Assembly (NCBI GenBank): GCA_016703005.1
Contig: JADJCX010000005.1
Coordinates: 1 to 64,000 of the forward strand
Source of the DNA: Flavobacteriales bacterium
Lineage (GTDB): Bacteria > Bacteroidota > Bacteroidia > Flavobacteriales_F > PHOS-HE28
Reading direction: 5' to 3'
Length of the DNA: 64,000 nt
In this document: positions 18,422 through 26,212 of the stretch, piece after piece
How the letters are laid out: each line of letters opens with the position of its first letter
Numbering within the stretch: the stretch's first letter is position 1
Made by a program: the position numbers and the translations under genes
The notes under the pieces: generated by a model
What the model was told of the DNA's origin: nothing
Databases searched by the model: none
What the model saw: the letters and a program-made list of their open reading frames with translations, nothing else

Positions 18422-19246
18422 TCACTTCTTCTTCTTCTCCTTCACTTCGATCGCGCCCTTCGTGTAGATGAAGTACAGATCGACGTATGGTCGCAACAGC
18501 GCGGGCATCTTCTTGTTCTTCTCTGCGGGAATGATGATCAGGATCTTGTCCTCCCATTTGGCGCTCGCATAGGCCTTGTACTTCTTGAAATCCTGGATGC
18601 GTGGAAAGCGCTCGTCGAAGGTGTTGATGCCATCAGGCCAGTTGGTCTCGTTGCTGCGGAACACCACTTGGTCGTATTCACTCTCGCTCATCGTACGCAG
18701 CATCGCTGTTTTCGCGGCGCTATCTGCGGCAAGTTCGTAGGTGGCGAAGAGCTCATCGGGCTTCAGGATCTTGGCCTCGCGCAAGCTCTTCCACCGCGGC
18801 CCACGGCTTATGCGGGGGCGCACCACACCGGTGTTCGCATTGACGACCGCTTTCTCGGGCAACGCAAGGAACAGGTCCGCCAGTGGCCGCATATCGTCCG
18901 GCATGTGGATGTTCGTCGCAGCGGGCAACATCACCACAGCGTATCGCACCGTGTCGCGAACGAAGTTGCCGAGGCGGAATGCCGAGTAGTTCTGGATGTA
19001 GGGCGCGTTGGCTGCTCGTGCGCTATCGTTCAACAAGCCCTTTGGCCAAATGGACAAGCTGCTTTGATCCGCCACCAGATCCTGTTCATCACCGGTCAGT
19101 CCTGCCGCCTGCAATCCCGCCATTGCGAGTTTGTCCCGGCGCAGGTCGCCTTTGGGATCGACCGAGGTGGGGTCTATGATCTTCACCGGAGCCTGCGACA
19201 TGCAAAGCCCGGAGAGAAGGATCGCTGGGAAAAGAAGGATGCGCAT
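18422..19246 (-). CDS. Hypothetical secreted protein with a lysine-rich tail
   Basis: I do not recognise a family. From the ATG at 19246 there are 274 residues, beginning with a signal peptide (MRILLFPAILLSGLCMSQA). The body is mixed alpha/beta with several Pro and Trp residues, and the end is a charged run (EVKEKKKK). The region DKILIIIPAEKNKK near the C terminus is the most hydrophobic after the signal. The start is supported by a promoter-like TATCTTTG 54 bases upstream. It is a single gene between ccmB and the divergent peroxidase gene, so context says little about function. Confidence 0.75.
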   Translation of the reverse strand: MRILLFPAILLSGLCMSQAPVKIIDPTSVDPKGDLRRDKLAMAGLQAAGLTGDEQDLVADQSSLSIWPKGLLNDSARAANAPYIQNYSAFRLGNFVRDTVRYAVVMLPAATNIHMPDDMRPLADLFLALPEKAVVNANTGVVRPRISRGPRWKSLREAKILKPDELFATYELAADSAAKTAMLRTMSESEYDQVVFRSNETNWPDGINTFDERFPRIQDFKKYKAYASAKWEDKILIIIPAEKNKKMPALLRPYVDLYFIYTKGAIEVKEKKKK

Positions 19247-19299
19247 CGCTGTATAGGTCGCTGCTAAGGTTCGCGAACCCCGACGCGTCGGGGCGCGGC

Positions 19300-19307
19300 C
19301 AAAGATA
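19300..19307 (-). promoter_or_regulatory. Putative -7 promoter element
   Basis: On the minus strand this reads TATCTTTG followed by GCCGCGCCCC, an exact TAnnTTTG match, 54 bases before the ATG of the hypothetical gene at 19246. Confidence 0.45.
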
Positions 19308-19349
19308 TCCGCGCACCCATCGCATGGTGCTGCGTCCGATCTTCGCCCC

Positions 19350-19934
19350 ATGAACCGATCCGTCAACATGCGCGCTTTCCTGCTTTCGCTCCTTACCTCG
19401 CTCAATCCCTTCGCGGGGCGAGCGCAATCCGCTGGCACACCTCAAACCCCGGCTGTGTCTTTCTACGACCTCACGGCCACCGGTCTCGACGGTCAACCGG
19501 TCGCCCTTTCGCAATACAAGGGACGCAAGATCATGGTGGTGAACACAGCCAGCGAATGCGGCTATACACCCCAGTACAAGCAATTGCAGGAATTGTACAC
19601 GGCATACAAGGACAGCGGTTTCGTCGTCCTTGGGTTCCCGAGCAACGATTTCGGTGGGCAAGAACCGGGGTCATCCGAAGAGATCGCGGGTTTCTGCGAG
19701 AAAAACTATGGTGTCACTTTTCCGATGATGGCGAAGGTGGACATCAAGGGCGATAACCCGCATCCCGTCTACCAATGGCTCACCCAGAAAAGCAAGAACG
19801 GGTTCGATGACTTCAAGGTGAAGTGGAATTTCAACAAGTTCCTGATCGACGAGGAAGGCCGGTTGGTGATGTACTTGCCCAGTGGCAAGGATCCCATGTG
19901 CGATGAAGTGCTCAATTGGCTTGGCGCGAAATGA
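19350..19934 (+). CDS. Glutathione peroxidase-family thiol peroxidase
   Basis: Reduces hydroperoxides. The 194-residue protein has a signal-like N terminus (to about GRAQS, residue 27), so it probably acts outside the cytoplasm. The active site uses Cys70 (NTASECGYTPQ), not selenocysteine, with Gln104 (FGGQEP) and Trp159 (KVKWNFNKF) completing the catalytic set. Bacterial members usually take electrons from thioredoxin, not glutathione. A second ATG at residue 7 is an alternative start. Its stop overlaps the bshB1 start (ATGA at 19931), so peroxidase and bacillithiol synthesis are probably co-expressed. Confidence 0.9.
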   Translation: MNRSVNMRAFLLSLLTSLNPFAGRAQSAGTPQTPAVSFYDLTATGLDGQPVALSQYKGRKIMVVNTASECGYTPQYKQLQELYTAYKDSGFVVLGFPSNDFGGQEPGSSEEIAGFCEKNYGVTFPMMAKVDIKGDNPHPVYQWLTQKSKNGFDDFKVKWNFNKFLIDEEGRLVMYLPSGKDPMCDEVLNWLGAK

Positions 19935-20650
19935 GCATCGTTGACATCCTCTGCATTACCGCACATCCTGACGATGTAGAGCTCTGCATGGGCGGTACTG
20001 TCTTGCGCCATGTTGCCCAAGGTCGTTCCGTGGGGATCGTCGATCTGACCATTGGGGAATTGGGAACACGTGGTACTGGGCTCCTTCGCCAACAGGAAGC
20101 AGAGGCGGCCAGGAAGATCCTCGGGGCTTCGTTCCGTTACCAGTTGGATCTTGCAGATGGGTTCTTCCGTTCCGATCGCGAGAGCTTGTTGAAGGTTGTG
20201 CACGCCATACGCAAACACCGGCCGAACACCGTATTGACCAATGCGCAAAAGGACCGCCATCCAGACCATGGTCGCGGTGGGGCGTTGGTTGCTGAAGCCT
20301 GTTTTCTCAGCGGACTTCGGCGCGTTGAGACCACGGATGAGAGTGGCCAACAGGAAGCGTGGCGCCCGGTCACCGTATTGCACGGCATCCAGGACTGGTG
20401 GATGGAACCCACGTTGGTTGTAGATGTTTCTGAGCACTGGGCCAAGCGCATGGAAGCCGTATTGGCTTTCAAGAGCCAGTTCTTCGATCCCCTTAGCATT
20501 GAGCCTGAATCGAGTATCAGCGGCAAGAATTTTACAGCGTTCATCGAAGGGCGTGCATTGCAGTTCGGCCGTTTGATCGGTGCCAAATACGGAGAAGGTT
20601 TCGTGGCCTCCAGGCCCATTGGCATTGGTGACGTTACGGACTTGCGCTGA
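19931..20650 (+). CDS. bshB1: Bacillithiol biosynthesis deacetylase BshB1
   Basis: Zinc-dependent deacetylase that converts GlcNAc-malate to GlcN-malate in bacillithiol synthesis, in the cytoplasm. The 239-residue protein has the LmbE/PIG-L metal motif AHPDDVELCMGG (His11, Asp13, Asp14 and nearby) and a second His motif RHPDHGRGG. The closing region IGAKYGEGFVASRPIGI is characteristic of BshB1. The ATG at 19931 sits in the peroxidase stop codon, which decides the start. No bshA or bshC is in the window; in Bacteroidota these genes are often scattered. Confidence 0.93.
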   Translation: MSIVDILCITAHPDDVELCMGGTVLRHVAQGRSVGIVDLTIGELGTRGTGLLRQQEAEAARKILGASFRYQLDLADGFFRSDRESLLKVVHAIRKHRPNTVLTNAQKDRHPDHGRGGALVAEACFLSGLRRVETTDESGQQEAWRPVTVLHGIQDWWMEPTLVVDVSEHWAKRMEAVLAFKSQFFDPLSIEPESSISGKNFTAFIEGRALQFGRLIGAKYGEGFVASRPIGIGDVTDLR

Positions 20651-20702
20651 ACGCATTCTTGTTCGGCACGGTGGTTGTCGCCATCGGTGAAATCGATCGT
20701 CC

Positions 20703-21368
20703 ATGCGTTTGCGCCAACTTGTTCTGCGCGTCCGGCCGTTGTGGCTGTTCGCTTTCATCGGTGTGCTGCTTTTCGGCACCAGTTGGGCCGATGGAGGCCT
20801 ACAGCAAAAGCTCAAGTCCCCTGCGATCCCTGCGGCCCAAGACGGCGACATCGTTCTGCAGACTTCCATCTCACCGCAATGCTCCGCCATCCGGGAAGCC
20901 ACACAGAGTGATTGGACACATTGCGGCATCGTGTTCATGGAACAGGGCAAGGCCATGGTGCTCGAAGCGGTGGGCCCGGTGCGCAAGACAACGCTGAAGG
21001 AATGGTTGGGCCGATCTGCGCACTGGAGCATCCTCCGGCTGAAGGATCCGGCGAAGTTGACCGCCGATGTCAAGGAACGCATGCGCAAAGCGGGCGAAGG
21101 CATGATGGGCAAAGCGTACGACACGCGCTTCCTGTGGAGCGATGAGGAGATCTATTGCAGTGAACTCGTCTGGAAGATCTATCAAGTCGGGGCGGGCATC
21201 GAGGTAGGAGAGGTGGAAAAATGGGGAAGCATGAAACTGGACGGCCCTGAAGCGAAGCGCATCATTGCCCAGCGCTTTCCCGGCGGAAAACTTCCACTTG
21301 AAGAGCCCGTGGTGACCCCGGCCTCCATTTCGCGTTGCGGGTTGCTGGAAGAAGTAGGGGTGAGGTAG
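20703..21368 (+). CDS. YiiX/YebB-like NlpC/P60-type cysteine hydrolase
   Basis: A 221-residue protein with an N-terminal membrane anchor or signal (LWLFAFIGVLLFGTSWA) and a permuted papain-like fold of the YiiX family. The motif QDGDIVLQTS precedes the catalytic His in SDWTHCGIVF; the nucleophile Cys is in EEIYCSELVWKIY. This is the usual permuted order, His before Cys. Family members are thought to cleave amide or thioester bonds in the envelope; the substrate is unknown. It follows bshB1 by 52 bases on the same strand. Confidence 0.82.
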   Translation: MRLRQLVLRVRPLWLFAFIGVLLFGTSWADGGLQQKLKSPAIPAAQDGDIVLQTSISPQCSAIREATQSDWTHCGIVFMEQGKAMVLEAVGPVRKTTLKEWLGRSAHWSILRLKDPAKLTADVKERMRKAGEGMMGKAYDTRFLWSDEEIYCSELVWKIYQVGAGIEVGEVEKWGSMKLDGPEAKRIIAQRFPGGKLPLEEPVVTPASISRCGLLEEVGVR

Positions 21369-21385
21369 AAGGTGCTACGCCCGAA

Positions 21386-21393
21386 TACTTTCG
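21386..21393 (+). promoter_or_regulatory. Putative -7 promoter element for the GlcD-like gene
   Basis: TACTTTCG followed by CACGCCCC, 37 bases before the ATG at 21430. Same pattern as the other promoter-like sites in the window. Confidence 0.35.
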
Positions 21394-21429
21394 CACGCCC
21401 CGTGGATACTTGAGCATGGGGTGCTCCGC

Positions 21430-22833
21430 ATGCACTTCAACAAGGTCAGTCGCTCTGTCATCACTGCACTCGTGCGCATAGTAGGGAATGAGCATGTGCA
21501 TACGAATGAGGAGAAACTCAAGCACTACGGTCACGACGAAACCGAGGATCTGAGCTTCCCACCGGAGGCAGTGGTGAGGCCGAACACCGCTGAGGAAGTC
21601 GCGGAGGTTCTGAGGATCTGCAACGAGCACCACGTGCCCGTGACCCCGATCGGTGGTCGCACTGGATTGAGCGGTGGCGCGTTAAGCGTTCACGGTGGGG
21701 TCGGCCTTGCTCTGGATCGAATGAACCGCATTGTGTCCATCGACGAGCGCAACTTGCAAGTGACCGTGGAGCCTGGTTTGATCACGCAGGTGTTACAAGA
21801 GTCAGTAGCAGCGAAGGGCCTCTACTACCCGCCCGACCCGAGCAGTCGTGGCAGTTGCACCATCGGTGGGAACCTCGCGGAGAACGCCGGGGGGCCGCGT
21901 GCCGTGAAATATGGCGTAACGCGCGACTTCGTTCTCAACCTTCAAGTGGCCATGGCCGATGGCCAGCTGATCTGGACCGGTGCCAACACCTTGAAAAACT
22001 CCACGGGTTACGACCTCACCCGACTGGTGGTGGGTAGCGAAGGCACCCTCGGTGTGATCACTAAAGCTGTGTTGCGGTTGGTGCCCTTGCCCCGTGAAAC
22101 CAAATTGATGCTGGTGCCTTTTGCCCATGCACGAAAGGCATGTGAAGCGGTGAGCGCCGTGTTCAGGGCGGGTATTACGCCCAGCGCATTGGAATTCATG
22201 GAGCGCGATGCCATCGATTGGACGCTGGAGCACGTGGAAGGCATTCCTGTGAAGGTCGCAGCCGATGTGAAGGCGCACTTGCTGATCGAAGTGGATGGCA
22301 ACCACGCCGATGCGATGATGAAGGATTGCGAAGCCATCGTGCAGGTGATGGAATCGCATGAATGCGGAGAGATCCTCTTCGCGGAAAGTCCGGCTGATAA
22401 GGATGCGCTGTGGAAGCTGCGCAGAAGTGTTGCCGTTGCCATGAAGGCGAACAGCGTCTACAAGGAAGAGGACACGGTTGTGCCGCGCTACGCCCTGCCC
22501 GATCTGTTGGACGGTGTGAAGAAGATCGGCGCTCGGTACGGTTTCCGGAGTGTTTGTTATGGACATGCCGGCGATGGCAACCTGCACGTGAACATCATCA
22601 AGGGCCAGCTCAGCGATCACGCCTGGGAACACGAATTGCCCAAAGCCATCCGTGAAATATTCCAACTTACGGTTTCGCTGGGCGGTACGCTCAGTGGCGA
22701 ACATGGCATTGGCCTCGTACAGCGTCAGTACATGGACATCGCCTTCGACCAGAACCAACTGGCGTTGATGCGCGGGATAAAAGATCTCTTCGATCCCCAT
22801 GGTATACTGAATCCGGGAAAGGTGCTGCCCTAG
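21430..22833 (+). CDS. glcD: FAD-binding oxidase, GlcD family
   Basis: A 467-residue FAD-linked 2-hydroxyacid dehydrogenase like glycolate oxidase subunit GlcD or D-lactate dehydrogenase. The PCMH-type FAD-binding domain is seen in VVRPNTAEEVAEVLRICNEH, PIGGRTGLSGGAL and PPDPSSRGSCTIGGNLAENAGG. The C-terminal FAD-oxidase domain contains CYGHAGDGNLHVNI, with the conserved His pair, and ends SGEHGIGLVQ...LFDPHGILNPGKVLP. The ATG at 21430 is preferred to a GTG at 21421. No glcE/glcF partners are adjacent. It is convergent with the YwqK-like gene, six bases apart. The exact substrate is not determined. Confidence 0.88.
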   Translation: MHFNKVSRSVITALVRIVGNEHVHTNEEKLKHYGHDETEDLSFPPEAVVRPNTAEEVAEVLRICNEHHVPVTPIGGRTGLSGGALSVHGGVGLALDRMNRIVSIDERNLQVTVEPGLITQVLQESVAAKGLYYPPDPSSRGSCTIGGNLAENAGGPRAVKYGVTRDFVLNLQVAMADGQLIWTGANTLKNSTGYDLTRLVVGSEGTLGVITKAVLRLVPLPRETKLMLVPFAHARKACEAVSAVFRAGITPSALEFMERDAIDWTLEHVEGIPVKVAADVKAHLLIEVDGNHADAMMKDCEAIVQVMESHECGEILFAESPADKDALWKLRRSVAVAMKANSVYKEEDTVVPRYALPDLLDGVKKIGARYGFRSVCYGHAGDGNLHVNIIKGQLSDHAWEHELPKAIREIFQLTVSLGGTLSGEHGIGLVQRQYMDIAFDQNQLALMRGIKDLFDPHGILNPGKVLP

Positions 22834-22839
22834 CGGCTG

Positions 22840-23517
22840 TCACTTCAGCTCGTCGACGATCGTCCTCACCTTCCGGTCGTTGCGGTATTCTACCTGTTTG
22901 AGCACGGTGCCATCCTTGGCCCATATGGTCCACACGCCTTCCCGCACGCCGTTCACGTAGGGGTTCTCGCCGCATCGCGTCCCGTCGCCGTACAGCCTTC
23001 TCCACGTCCCGTGCATTACTCCCTGCACAAAAGGCCCCGTAACATGCATGCCCACATGCGCCGAATCCCGTTGCGCCCATCTGTGGGCAATGCCGTGTTC
23101 CTTCCCTTCATAAAAAGGAGTGATCGCGGCGGGCATTCCGTTCACGAGCCACTCTTTGCGTGTGCCGTGTTCCAAGCCGTTGAAAAACATGGATTCTTCG
23201 ATCAATGCGCCTGAGCGATAACGTTGTTGTAGGCCGTGCCCGAGCCCGTCGGAATAGCGCCGGATAGCCATCGAGTCCCCGTTCGCCGATAATTCCAGCC
23301 ATGTGCCTTGTTTCAACCCTTGGACATACAGACCGTATTTCAACCGACCGTCCGGTAATCGGATGACGGTCACACCGCTCTTCTCGTTCCCATCGGTAGC
23401 CACGCGCGCCATCACCAACCCGGCACTGTTCCGGACCGTCCGGTCGCCAAGTGCTGATGGGTTGCCCGGGGCGCATCCGCCGAGCAACAAAGATCCCGCA
23501 ATGCACAACTTCCACAT
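22840..23517 (-). CDS. YwqK/MORN-repeat lipoprotein
   Basis: A 225-residue predicted lipoprotein (lipobox LLGGC after MWKLCIAGSL). The body is made of MORN-like repeats of the YwqK family, with turns such as LPDGRLKYGLYVQGLKQGTW, YSDGLGHGLQQRYRSGALIEE and YVNGVREGVWTIWAKDG. The family is labelled antitoxin in some databases, but the architecture in Bacteroidota is that of envelope proteins and no toxin gene lies next to it. The start could also be the ATG at 23529, four codons earlier. Confidence 0.8.
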   Translation of the reverse strand: MWKLCIAGSLLLGGCAPGNPSALGDRTVRNSAGLVMARVATDGNEKSGVTVIRLPDGRLKYGLYVQGLKQGTWLELSANGDSMAIRRYSDGLGHGLQQRYRSGALIEESMFFNGLEHGTRKEWLVNGMPAAITPFYEGKEHGIAHRWAQRDSAHVGMHVTGPFVQGVMHGTWRRLYGDGTRCGENPYVNGVREGVWTIWAKDGTVLKQVEYRNDRKVRTIVDELK

Positions 23518-23571
23518 GGTCTCGGGCAAAGTTCATTCGGGATCGGCCCCGTACGATCCAGAGCGGCCGTT

Positions 23572-23579
23572 TACTTTGC
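23572..23579 (+). promoter_or_regulatory. Putative -7 promoter element
   Basis: TACTTTGC followed by CGGC, 24 bases before the ATG of the small membrane protein at 23596. Confidence 0.35.
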
Positions 23580-23595
23580 CGGCAACTTGAACAAG

Positions 23596-23817
23596 ATGAA
23601 GATCACGAAGAACATGATCATCGGATGGGTGATCTGGAGCATTGGCTTGCTGATCCCCATGCACGCCGGTTTGTTGGACACGGAGAATGTGCTGACGGAG
23701 GATGGCCAGATCGATAACGTAACCGGCCTGCTTAGTTTCGTTGCCTTCGTGGCCTGCATGTTCATTGGCTACATCTTCTACGATAGCGGCAGCAGCCGTA
23801 CGCAGGAGCAGCACTGA
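23596..23817 (+). CDS. Small two-helix membrane protein
   Basis: A 73-residue protein, MKITKNMIIGWVIWSIG..., with two hydrophobic helices at about residues 7-24 and 42-62, the second (LLSFVAFVACMFIGYIFY) being strongly hydrophobic. The linker carries the acidic DTENVLTEDGQID and the tail is polar. No family recognised. A TTG three codons upstream is an alternative start. It is convergent with the DUF5777 gene, 26 bases apart. The promoter-like element and intact frame support it as a real gene. Confidence 0.6.
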   Translation: MKITKNMIIGWVIWSIGLLIPMHAGLLDTENVLTEDGQIDNVTGLLSFVAFVACMFIGYIFYDSGSSRTQEQH

Positions 23818-23843
23818 ATCGGACAAGGTTCCCGTCGCTGGCC

Positions 23844-24782
23844 TCACATGGGCCTCTTCGGTCTGTGCAGGGTGAAGACGCGGCTGATGTTGAAGCCGAA
23901 GTGCACTTCCTGCTCGGCCCATGAGCCAACGGTCTCGGTAATGAAAGCCCGTTCGAACAGTCCAGTGCTGTTCGAGAAGTGCAATTGGAACACGTGGCCG
24001 CCGGTTTCAATGTCGAGTCCGATCGCGAGTGAATTCTTGAAGCCCGCATCCGGATCCGCGGCCAATTCCGCCGAGGTCGGCTCGGCCAGTTGGTCGGGCA
24101 GTACGTAATAGTACTCTGCGGTTACCGCCAACCGCTTACTCAATTTGTAACGCGCTGCGGCACCGATGTTCATCACATCATTTTCCTCTTCTTCGTACTG
24201 GACCAGATTGCGATGCACGAGACCGGGCATCAACTGAAGGGTGAAGCCCTCGCTGAACTTTCGGCCGATCAGCAATTGCCATGAGTAGGCCAGACGGTGG
24301 GTGAAGTAATCCGTACGCCCGGGTTCGTACCAAGGCACTTTGTCGGCCGTAAGCGTGGTGACGGATGATGCCGCCACAACGGAAAGAGTTATCGGCATAC
24401 CACAGCCCGATCCGCATTGGCGCAGGATCTTGTACTTCAGCGAGCCGTCGATCGTCTTCTGATATCCGCTGCGGCCGAACCCGACCTGAAGTCGGTCCGT
24501 GATCCCGTAGTCGAAGCCGAGACGCACGGTGGCCCCATCCAATCCGAAAAACTCCGAAATGCCGTCGCTGACGAAACCGAACCGGTGACCGATCCTGAAA
24601 TCCAACACCCCATGGGCCGTATTCTCAGTGCTGTGCCCGTTGATCACCCGTGTGCTCTTCCAACTGGCAGTACTGAACACCTTCTCTTCGACGCTGTCGT
24701 TCAGCATGGCAAGCAGATCATCTTGAGCGTGCGCAGGGATGGCCGCGGATAGCAGCGCTACAGGGAGTAAGAACTTCTTCAT
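23844..24782 (-). CDS. DUF5777 family beta-barrel protein
   Basis: A 312-residue outer-membrane barrel with a signal peptide ending at PAHAQ. Alternating strands are visible (VLDFRIGHRFGFV, TVRLGFDYGITDRLQVGFGRSG, FTLQLMPGLVHRNL, VFQLHFSNSTG), and the protein ends before HRPKRPM. DUF5777 proteins in Bacteroidota often neighbour YceI and cytochrome-like genes, as here, which suggests a shared envelope electron-transfer or lipid-related role; no function is established. It is last in a minus-strand series that starts near 27 kb. Confidence 0.85.
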   Translation of the reverse strand: MKKFLLPVALLSAAIPAHAQDDLLAMLNDSVEEKVFSTASWKSTRVINGHSTENTAHGVLDFRIGHRFGFVSDGISEFFGLDGATVRLGFDYGITDRLQVGFGRSGYQKTIDGSLKYKILRQCGSGCGMPITLSVVAASSVTTLTADKVPWYEPGRTDYFTHRLAYSWQLLIGRKFSEGFTLQLMPGLVHRNLVQYEEEENDVMNIGAAARYKLSKRLAVTAEYYYVLPDQLAEPTSAELAADPDAGFKNSLAIGLDIETGGHVFQLHFSNSTGLFERAFITETVGSWAEQEVHFGFNISRVFTLHRPKRPM

Positions 24783-24810
24783 GATCGGTACACTAACGAT
24801 GGGCTTTTGA

Positions 24811-24842
24811 TGGAACAGGCCCCGCTGTGGGGGCCTGTTCCA
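24811..24842. terminator. Strong hairpin between YceI and DUF5777 genes
   Basis: A perfect 13-bp inverted repeat (TGGAACAGGCCCC with GGGGCCTGTTCCA) and a 6-base loop lie 16 bases beyond the YceI stop on the minus strand. There is no T run after the stem on either strand, so it may be a processing or attenuation hairpin instead of a classical terminator. Confidence 0.5.
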
Positions 24843-24857
24843 TTCGATTCGTTCAGA

Positions 24858-25412
24858 TCAACTGCGGATGTACTCCATGCGCACGTGGACATTGATGTCC
24901 TTCGCAATGTTGTCCTTGACCATTCCGGGGATCTTGATCTCGTAGTCCTCGGGCTTTATGGAGAAGTCGCAACTGGCGCTCACCTTTCCCGCTGCGTCCA
25001 CCGTGAACACACCCGCTGTGGTGATGGTCTTCGTAACACCGTGCATGGTCAGTTCTCCCGTCACGGTGGCGTTGTATGTGCCTGCCGTTCCTAGTGCTCC
25101 GGCTTTCAGGCCGTCCACCTTGCCCTTGAAGGTTGCCTTCGGGAACTTCGTGCTCTCCATGTAGTTCTCGTTGAAGTGCTCCTGCATGAGAGCCTTCTCG
25201 AATTCGAAGGAGCGGATGAGCACCACGAAGACGAGATCGTTCGTTGTCGCATCGAACACGCTGCTGGCTTTGGTGTTCTTCGCTTCGATGTTCTCCAACG
25301 GCGTGATGCTACTGAACGTGACCGTACCTGTGCGCGCTGTCCACCGCTCCTGAGCGGTGAGTCCGAAGGGCAGCAATAGGGCAGCGGCAATGATGAGATT
25401 CCTGGTGTTCAT
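24858..25412 (-). CDS. YceI family periplasmic protein
   Basis: A 184-residue protein with signal peptide MNTRNLIIAAALLLPFGLTAQ and the YceI lipocalin-like barrel, which in studied members binds isoprenoids or other lipophilic molecules in the periplasm. Seen motifs are TGTVTFSSITPLENIEAKN, the QEHFNENYMES signature at about residues 82-92, and HGVTK. It shares that signature with the second YceI protein at 31.2-31.9 kb. An in-frame ATG at 25445 would precede the signal peptide by 11 residues and is less likely. The OB-fold gene lies 36 bases upstream on the same strand. Confidence 0.9.
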   Translation of the reverse strand: MNTRNLIIAAALLLPFGLTAQERWTARTGTVTFSSITPLENIEAKNTKASSVFDATTNDLVFVVLIRSFEFEKALMQEHFNENYMESTKFPKATFKGKVDGLKAGALGTAGTYNATVTGELTMHGVTKTITTAGVFTVDAAGKVSASCDFSIKPEDYEIKIPGMVKDNIAKDINVHVRMEYIRS

Positions 25413-25448
25413 GTTGGTTTTGTTGATCCTCTTCCTGATTTGCAAGCA

Positions 25449-25853
25449 TCATTCCACGATCGCGCACCGGGCCATTTGCACCTCGGCACCGATCATCACG
25501 ATCGCCCCGGCACATTCGCCCTTGATCGCAACGGTGCTCCCTGTTCGTACCGCAGGTGGCGCATCGAACGTGCATCGAACAGTGTTGTCAGGCGTTCCAG
25601 TTGCTAGAATGACATCGTTGCCCTCGATCCGATCAACTGTTCCCGATACCTGTATCACTTTGCTGATGTATTTCGCGTTCGAGGCTTCCTCATCCGTTGC
25701 GAATTCGGCTACGAGTCTTTCCGCTGTCAGTTGCTCTGTGGGAGTCTCATCGGCCGTGTTCGCCACTCCCCGGTTGTATTCGCGGTATCCGTAAACACCA
25801 CCGCCCACAGCCAGCGCAAGAACCGTTACAAGAAGGACAGCTTTCGTTTTCAT
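25449..25853 (-). CDS. OB-fold (tRNA_anti-like) periplasmic protein
   Basis: A 134-residue protein with an N-terminal signal anchor (VLLVTVLALAVGGGVYGY) and an OB-fold of the tRNA_anti-like type from about residue 40: LTAERLVAEFATDEEASNAKYISKVIQVSGTVDRIEG, then VRCTFD and GSTVAIKGECAG. Such domains bind small ligands or nucleic acid; in the envelope, the ligand is unknown. It lies three bases from the haem-motif lipoprotein gene upstream and before YceI, so it is part of the same transcription unit. Confidence 0.78.
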   Translation of the reverse strand: MKTKAVLLVTVLALAVGGGVYGYREYNRGVANTADETPTEQLTAERLVAEFATDEEASNAKYISKVIQVSGTVDRIEGNDVILATGTPDNTVRCTFDAPPAVRTGSTVAIKGECAGAIVMIGAEVQMARCAIVE

Positions 25854-25856
25854 GGT

Positions 25857-26210
25857 TCAGTTTTCCGGAGCACCGGCGTCCAACCAGATCGATAACTGCT
25901 CGAGTTCACATGAACTGAGCGAAAAGCTCGGGGGCATCGTACGGTTCTCCAGCACCAAAATGCGGAATGTCCCATTGTCCACCCGCTGCTTCACGTCAGC
26001 GTACGAGGTGAAATTCCCCGGTCCTGTGCCACCTGAAACGTGGCAGCCACTTATGGCGCAGTTCGTTTCGAGAATGGACTTTGCCGTTCCACTGTAAGTC
26101 ACATTCGCCGTATCGCAGAAGCTGCCGGGATACAGCACCTCCGCTTTGTCGTAGTAGCATCCGGCCAATAGCAACATGGCCATGAATGCGATCGCACTCT
26201 TCCTCATCAT
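25857..26210 (-). CDS. Small lipoprotein with cytochrome-like CX4CH motif
   Basis: A 117-residue predicted lipoprotein with lipobox LLAGC (from MMRKSAIAFMAMLLLAGC). It holds a single c-type-cytochrome-like module: NCAISGCH is a CX4CH haem-attachment-like motif, and TMPPSF may supply the axial Met; it ends LSIWLDAGAPEN, typical of Bacteroidota cytochrome-like domains. Haem binding is inferred, as the spacing is four residues and not two. The start codon is two bases after the stop of the related gene upstream. The neighbouring Ccm genes near 16 kb could mature it. Confidence 0.75.
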   Translation of the reverse strand: MMRKSAIAFMAMLLLAGCYYDKAEVLYPGSFCDTANVTYSGTAKSILETNCAISGCHVSGGTGPGNFTSYADVKQRVDNGTFRILVLENRTMPPSFSLSSCELEQLSIWLDAGAPEN

Positions 26211-26212
26211 GC

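Noticed and set aside
22840..23517. YwqK gene as the antitoxin of a toxin-antitoxin pair
   Set aside because: It is a lipoprotein of MORN-like repeats and has no toxin-sized partner gene next to it.
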